DNA of 64,000 bases from CAKZNE01 sp963976435. Its GTDB lineage: Bacteria; Bacteroidota; Bacteroidia; Flavobacteriales; Schleiferiaceae. Positions 61,201 to 64,000 of the stretch are shown here, one piece after another; the stretch's first letter is position 1; each line of letters begins with the position of its first letter. The notes below the pieces were generated by a model. The model was not told the DNA's origin, searched no databases, and worked only from the letters and a program-made list of their open reading frames with translations. Made by a program: the position numbers and the translations under genes. The DNA lies in NCBI GenBank assembly GCA_963976435.1, contig CAXBKQ010000002.1:131223-195222 (forward strand), written 5' to 3'.

Positions 61201-63129
61201 ATGGAATGCAGAAGGCCATTTTATTTTAAAGATGGATCCGGAGGCATTTTTGAGGAGGTGGATATCCTAAACGGAGCCATTAAATTAAATAATGGTGCCC
61301 TGCTTTTTTCATTTGGAAAAACCTTTATCAGCAATGCAACTATAAGCTCCGGCGATTCTCAAAAACACGGTGGATTTCGAATTTGGAATAATGGCTCCTA
61401 TAACCTCATTAGAAACACGGACATAAAAAATGGAAACTTAGGGGTATTTGCACAAGGTTTTACAGGAGCAAACAGTCTTAATTTTAATAATTGCAAATTC
61501 ATCAATAATAAAACAGGCTTAAAAATTAATGGCGGAAGTTTCAATTGTAGCAATGTAGATTTTTACAATAATATTCTGGATATAAAAGCCGAAGCCTTAA
61601 GTGGAGAATCCATTATCCGTTATAGTGATTTTGATAATTCAGGCCTGGGAATTACCAATAAATCCATTCTTGTTACAGGGCAACAAGGAAGCCTATTGGG
61701 TTTAGACAATTGCGTGTTTAAAAATCACTCCACTTTCATTAGAGCAGTAGGTATTGATTTAAGGGCAGATTGCTCTGAATTTAACAATAGTGATGTGGCC
61801 ATCAACCTAGAAGATGGGATATTGTATATCAATGAAGATGCTGGTAATATTTTCAAACAAAATGTTTCCCAAAGTATATTATTAACAGGAAATACTAGTA
61901 ATAGTGGCATCTTTTTGAAAGATGGACAAAATATTTTTGAGAAAGATAATAATATGTATAATCGATATTTTAGACATATTGATGGTTATTTCCCAGGTGG
62001 CTTCCCTCAGTCCGATTTTATGCCTAACAATATTGATATTGATGCTGATAATAATTCATTTGATTTATATAATCCATTTAATCATCCTGAAAACTTTTTT
62101 TTCTTTCTCAGCTATAATGGGAATATCCCAACCTACCATGACATTATTATAAACAATAATCTGAGTAATGCCGATTGTAATTCACCCAGCACCTTAAGCG
62201 ATGTTCATCCTTTAGGACCGGTAGTAATGCAGTTTCCGGGCAGCGGTGGAAAGGTCCATATTAATGGAAATAGTGAGCCATCCGATTTAAAACTCGCCGC
62301 ATTGGAGGCTATTGACCATTTAAGCATTGTAGAGGAAGAAAGAAATGACCTTGAAGCTCTCAATCAATTCTTAGATATTTTAGAATCACCTATTTCTCAA
62401 GCAGATGCCAGTAGTTCAGGAATTTTACATGCCTGTTACAAAGGTGCATTTAATGCTTTAAATAATGCCTACCAATATGAAAAGCTCATTCGCCCTACTG
62501 GCAACCAACTAGGTCAACCCCAAGAGCTAAGCAATTTAATCTCAATGATTCAATCCAAAATCAACTTGTTAAATCCTCTTACCGATAGTAATGATATGCC
62601 AAGCAATTTTCAATTTCATCTAGACATGGTGCACAGCTATCGAGTAGCTGGGTTTTATTCGGATGCACTAACAGAATTAGGCAATTATAATAATTGGACT
62701 TACACCTATGAACAACAGCAAAGATCTGGCTATTGGTCTTGTGTTTGCAGGGCAGAAAATGATTACCAGCAAGGGGATATTAAGGAGGAAGGATTCATCT
62801 ATGAAATGGAGCAATGTCAGCAATCTTTTGCTGGTTATAATTATAAAAGACAAGTTAGGAACCCAGAAAGGAAGCTAAGCCAAAACCAAGTTTTCGACTA
62901 CCATCCGCAACCTGTTATAGACCAGTTATCCCTTTTCGTTGAACCAGAAATTTCTGGATTGGTAAAACTGAGAATCACCGATTTAAGTGGTAAGGAAATT
63001 TTAAAAGAAGAATTTATGTGGTTGGGTAACCGTCATGAAATAAACCTGAGTTTTTTAAAGCCCGGGCTGTATTTCCTTCTCTTAGAATCTAAGGATGTTT
63101 CCAAAAAAATAAGAATCCTAAAATCTTAG
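58219..63129 (+). CDS. Large secreted alpha/beta-hydrolase-beta-helix protein with T9SS sorting domain
   Basis: The 1636-residue exported protein has a signal peptide in residues 1-22. From about 330 on an alpha/beta hydrolase of lipase/PGAP1-like type is visible: MIFVEGIDFSPPFSKF, then the nucleophile elbow GASMGGQ (440-446, Ser442), an Asp candidate in FDSPWKG and a His candidate in NNEEHVEVSDENM. From about 770 to 1330 short repeating strands with Asn-Asn-Gly turns form a parallel beta-helix. The last 75 residues (from FDYHPQPVIDQLSLF, ending KKIRILKS) are a type IX C-terminal sorting domain. It would be secreted through the Por machinery. Lipid or ester hydrolysis on surface substrates is inferred. 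Confidence 0.82.
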   Translation: MKHLKIISPLLFLLLINNQLFSQFNHIGFQVPDSIFNDHPFQQMDTSSLLSSAVLWDRINPNFDFESFQGFNDAEASNSQIFNQSYIDIHSAFINPLPLNYDQFLEEYENQVLAHNALPIASYSIEYQKIKSHALDSALISIVDSQFVIGPNKSENPMNTQYLWQISSVADLVPNQEVFRVVFPEVLSINNLSPSENFTQMSVDFDDGLGYRTVFWDSIIDVQYNDEPGTEKLVKVKFSNPSGSNSFAFLKWKTTSTNSCQPPLDDAPWPGHIMTYPYTTIINNQIHVNQSTTLSVNNLIEASIPYKGEKALGKAYIKYRNSAPANNTQFDKPMIFVEGIDFSPPFSKFNSNSQTQFNPYQDSECLGDVGWPTLWGCDSKYPFQKAPAYLDSLLNEGYDIIMLDFWDGADYIQRNAFLLIELINRINQNKIGEEQIVILGASMGGQVTRWALNYMEENEMDHCVRLFCSFDSPWKGAHIPLALQSFLKYMAEDGNKSLAQGRLKDLRRPASKQLILYHIDECDDHFSTKSLFGTKKWNVSYNFPNLQTFATHSLFDQFYQENIDMGDFPKNCRNVAIANGNNLGLRDFSNGQQYINYDQSCFGFKNKAKLYAEGAGNNIISELNTAIPFKEVWEKRYKTFNTHKLDNSPGGYRSDFSEVKASLIAALANYGCYHNPSLIRSNATFIPVVSALALSNNDWDYKLKGQVGEYSCFKSGITHFEGYIAATNNEEHVEVSDENMSWFLDQVRKGEKKLENHNGGILVKTWNNPLENKHIGGLEINSGGSLYINANRPIYDEAPKPYAKNFPPQGGIAKVIIGNPCNSNNTVNINNGGKLILGDNNIQNIDGNNQAEVHIAKGAIVNVNNGGHIFIHEGSKLIIDKGAKLSIKAGASIELLSFGNIIVEDGGELEYFKDADFGLLDNDANIHIKGKLVVRSNATFTFRGQGKLILDQKIPWLLDNKGNPYLDLANYMQIDSGAKFKLMGNSPMDKSKTLMECRRPFYFKDGSGGIFEEVDILNGAIKLNNGALLFSFGKTFISNATISSGDSQKHGGFRIWNNGSYNLIRNTDIKNGNLGVFAQGFTGANSLNFNNCKFINNKTGLKINGGSFNCSNVDFYNNILDIKAEALSGESIIRYSDFDNSGLGITNKSILVTGQQGSLLGLDNCVFKNHSTFIRAVGIDLRADCSEFNNSDVAINLEDGILYINEDAGNIFKQNVSQSILLTGNTSNSGIFLKDGQNIFEKDNNMYNRYFRHIDGYFPGGFPQSDFMPNNIDIDADNNSFDLYNPFNHPENFFFFLSYNGNIPTYHDIIINNNLSNADCNSPSTLSDVHPLGPVVMQFPGSGGKVHINGNSEPSDLKLAALEAIDHLSIVEEERNDLEALNQFLDILESPISQADASSSGILHACYKGAFNALNNAYQYEKLIRPTGNQLGQPQELSNLISMIQSKINLLNPLTDSNDMPSNFQFHLDMVHSYRVAGFYSDALTELGNYNNWTYTYEQQQRSGYWSCVCRAENDYQQGDIKEEGFIYEMEQCQQSFAGYNYKRQVRNPERKLSQNQVFDYHPQPVIDQLSLFVEPEISGLVKLRITDLSGKEILKEEFMWLGNRHEINLSFLKPGLYFLLLESKDVSKKIRILKS

Positions 63130-63229
63130 CTTATGAATAAAAAGGCAATGACCTACTTTTTATCTATTGTTTTACTTATTCCTCTTTCTTGTGAAAGGGA
63201 AAGAGGAACTTATACTAAAATAAAGGGAA
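63111..63229 (+). repeat. Direct repeat, copy A (tail of hydrolase gene and start of lipoprotein gene)
   Basis: These 119 bases recur at 63882-64000 with an offset of 771 and two mismatches (63138 T/A and 63174 A/G). The repeat includes the last six codons plus stop of the hydrolase gene, the spacer and the first part of the lipoprotein gene. Confidence 0.9.
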
Positions 63230-63768
63230 CTGTAAGGGAGTATAATAGCGACAAAATTGTAGAAAATGCACTGGTTAAATTAGTTTTCTTGCAATACCGA
63301 AAATTTACTGTCATCGAGCATATTATGGATACGGTAAGGTCAGATCATAATGGAAATTATTCTTTTGAAATAAATACTGAAGCAGACGATCATGAACTTT
63401 TGGTCTATGCAGAAACCGAGCAGCACTTTAGCCATAATGCTACAAGCGATGTTCCGGAACCAGAAACTCATGCTTTAAGAGGTGTAAATCAACACATAGA
63501 TTTAGAAGTTATTCCCTTTGCTTGGCTAAAAATAAATGCGGTAAACTCTTTGGGTAATGACTTTGCTTGGGTAAATCGAATAGAAGGATCAAATTCATCG
63601 TATGGTTTTCATATAAGGGAAGGTGTGCAAAAAATTCGGAGAACCTTGGGCAATTCTGAAATTACCATTTATTGTTTTTTACATAAAAGAGATGATTTAA
63701 CTGGTATAAATTCCTATACCGTGCAAACAATTGCAAGAGACACCTCCGAAATTACAATTCACTATTAA
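63133..63768 (+). CDS. Lipoprotein with carboxypeptidase-regulatory-like domain, duplicated
   Basis: The 211-residue protein has a lipobox (IPLSC, Cys20). The mature part looks like a CarboxypepD_reg-like beta-sandwich: IKGTVREYNSDKIVENALVKL, then RSDHNGNYSFEINTEADDHELLVYAET. A second, less clear beta domain follows. It starts three bases after the hydrolase stop and is probably co-transcribed. The start of an almost identical gene follows at 63904, so it belongs to a tandem family. The function is unknown. Confidence 0.75.
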   Translation: MNKKAMTYFLSIVLLIPLSCERERGTYTKIKGTVREYNSDKIVENALVKLVFLQYRKFTVIEHIMDTVRSDHNGNYSFEINTEADDHELLVYAETEQHFSHNATSDVPEPETHALRGVNQHIDLEVIPFAWLKINAVNSLGNDFAWVNRIEGSNSSYGFHIREGVQKIRRTLGNSEITIYCFLHKRDDLTGINSYTVQTIARDTSEITIHY

Positions 63769-63881
63769 TACTAGGGGATAATACAATTCATCTTCACATT
63801 TGGCCAAGTCATAAGCTATAAAATTCTGAAAAGGAAACACAGAGAATCACAGATCGAAGCAGAAAGGATATTTAATAAAAC

Positions 63882-64000
63882 AAGAATCCTAAAATCTTAG
63901 CTTATGAAAAAAAAGGCAATGACCTACTTTTTATCTATTGTTTTGCTTATTCCTCTTTCTTGTGAAAGGGAAAGAGGAACTTATACTAAAATAAAGGGAA
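63882..64000 (+). repeat. Direct repeat, copy B
   Basis: This is the second copy of the 119-base repeat at 63111-63229 and continues past the window edge. It carries a six-codon relic of the hydrolase gene tail (RILKS-type end with stop) although no hydrolase gene lies upstream of it, which marks a tandem-duplication junction near 63881. Confidence 0.9.
63904..64000 (+). CDS. Second lipoprotein copy, N-terminal fragment
   Basis: The gene starts at 63904 (MKKKAMTYFLSIVLL) and is cut by the window edge after about 32 residues. It is identical to the gene at 63133 except Lys for Asn at residue 2 and one silent change. The signal peptide and lipobox are intact, so it is probably a working paralogue. 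Confidence 0.85.
   Translation, partial: MKKKAMTYFLSIVLLIPLSCERERGTYTKIKG

Noticed and set aside
1..64000. tRNA, rRNA, CRISPR array, insertion sequence or prophage
   Set aside because: Intergenic gaps were read on both strands; none showed the expected cloverleaf, spaced repeats, transposase or integrase.

Overview
This window is AT-rich, densely coded chromosomal DNA from a member of the Bacteroidota, most likely an aerobic marine or aquatic flavobacterium of the Flavobacteriales. The lineage is inferred from GldF and GldG gliding proteins, the type IX secretion protein PorQ, a secreted protein with a type IX C-terminal sorting domain, the Bacteroidota alternative GlmU, many short lipoproteins, TAnnTTTG-type -7 promoter elements and weak Shine-Dalgarno use. 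An arsenosugar gene pair hints at a marine setting. The species cannot be named from what is visible.

Layout. 0-5.4 kb: the 3' end of dinB, a DUF4197 lipoprotein, an arsS/peroxidase-like pair, ddl-coaD, a NUDIX gene and pyrE. 5.4-11.6 kb: an SRPBCC protein, birA, then a rightward envelope run rsfS-ftsH-LUD-cdsA-psd-like-acbP. 11.6-17.5 kb, leftward: cmk, porQ, lon, alternative glmU, rpmE2. 17.5-24.7 kb: a beta-helix lipoprotein, a small beta-barrel, yaaA, a MORN-type protein, pruA, a phosphoesterase and dnaN. 24.7-29.3 kb: a leftward set with DUF4340, gldG, gldF, a monooxygenase-like protein and a SAM hydrolase. 29.4-36 kb: phoH-purC, a beta-barrel, an exonuclease, an LVIVD lipoprotein pair and yggS. 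36-42 kb: pheT, an HDAC-like deacylase, lysC and an orphan secreted protein. 42-49.3 kb: a MacB-type ABC exporter with its HlyD adaptor, divergent from a sigma-54 response regulator whose sensor kinase is frameshifted. 49.3-53.4 kb: a GNAT gene with lysA, and serC-serA. 53.4-54.1 kb: hairpin-rich non-coding DNA. 54.1-57.5 kb: a lipoprotein and a LiaF-like/LytS/LytTR envelope-sensing cassette. 58.2-64 kb: a 1636-residue secreted hydrolase/beta-helix protein followed by a tandemly duplicated lipoprotein gene that is cut by the window edge.

Most of the window is housekeeping and I see no phage, integrase, insertion sequence, CRISPR array, rRNA or tRNA. The points most worth a second look are: the tandem duplication at the right edge, whose breakpoint lies in the tail of the preceding gene; the sensor kinase split by a -1 frameshift beside an intact regulator and exporter; a phosphatidylserine decarboxylase homologue that has lost its family histidine and the glycine of its processing site; two related hairpins plus a strong terminator in a 0.75-kb region without a gene; and the very large secreted hydrolase/beta-helix fusion. 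I saw no convincing new multi-gene system.
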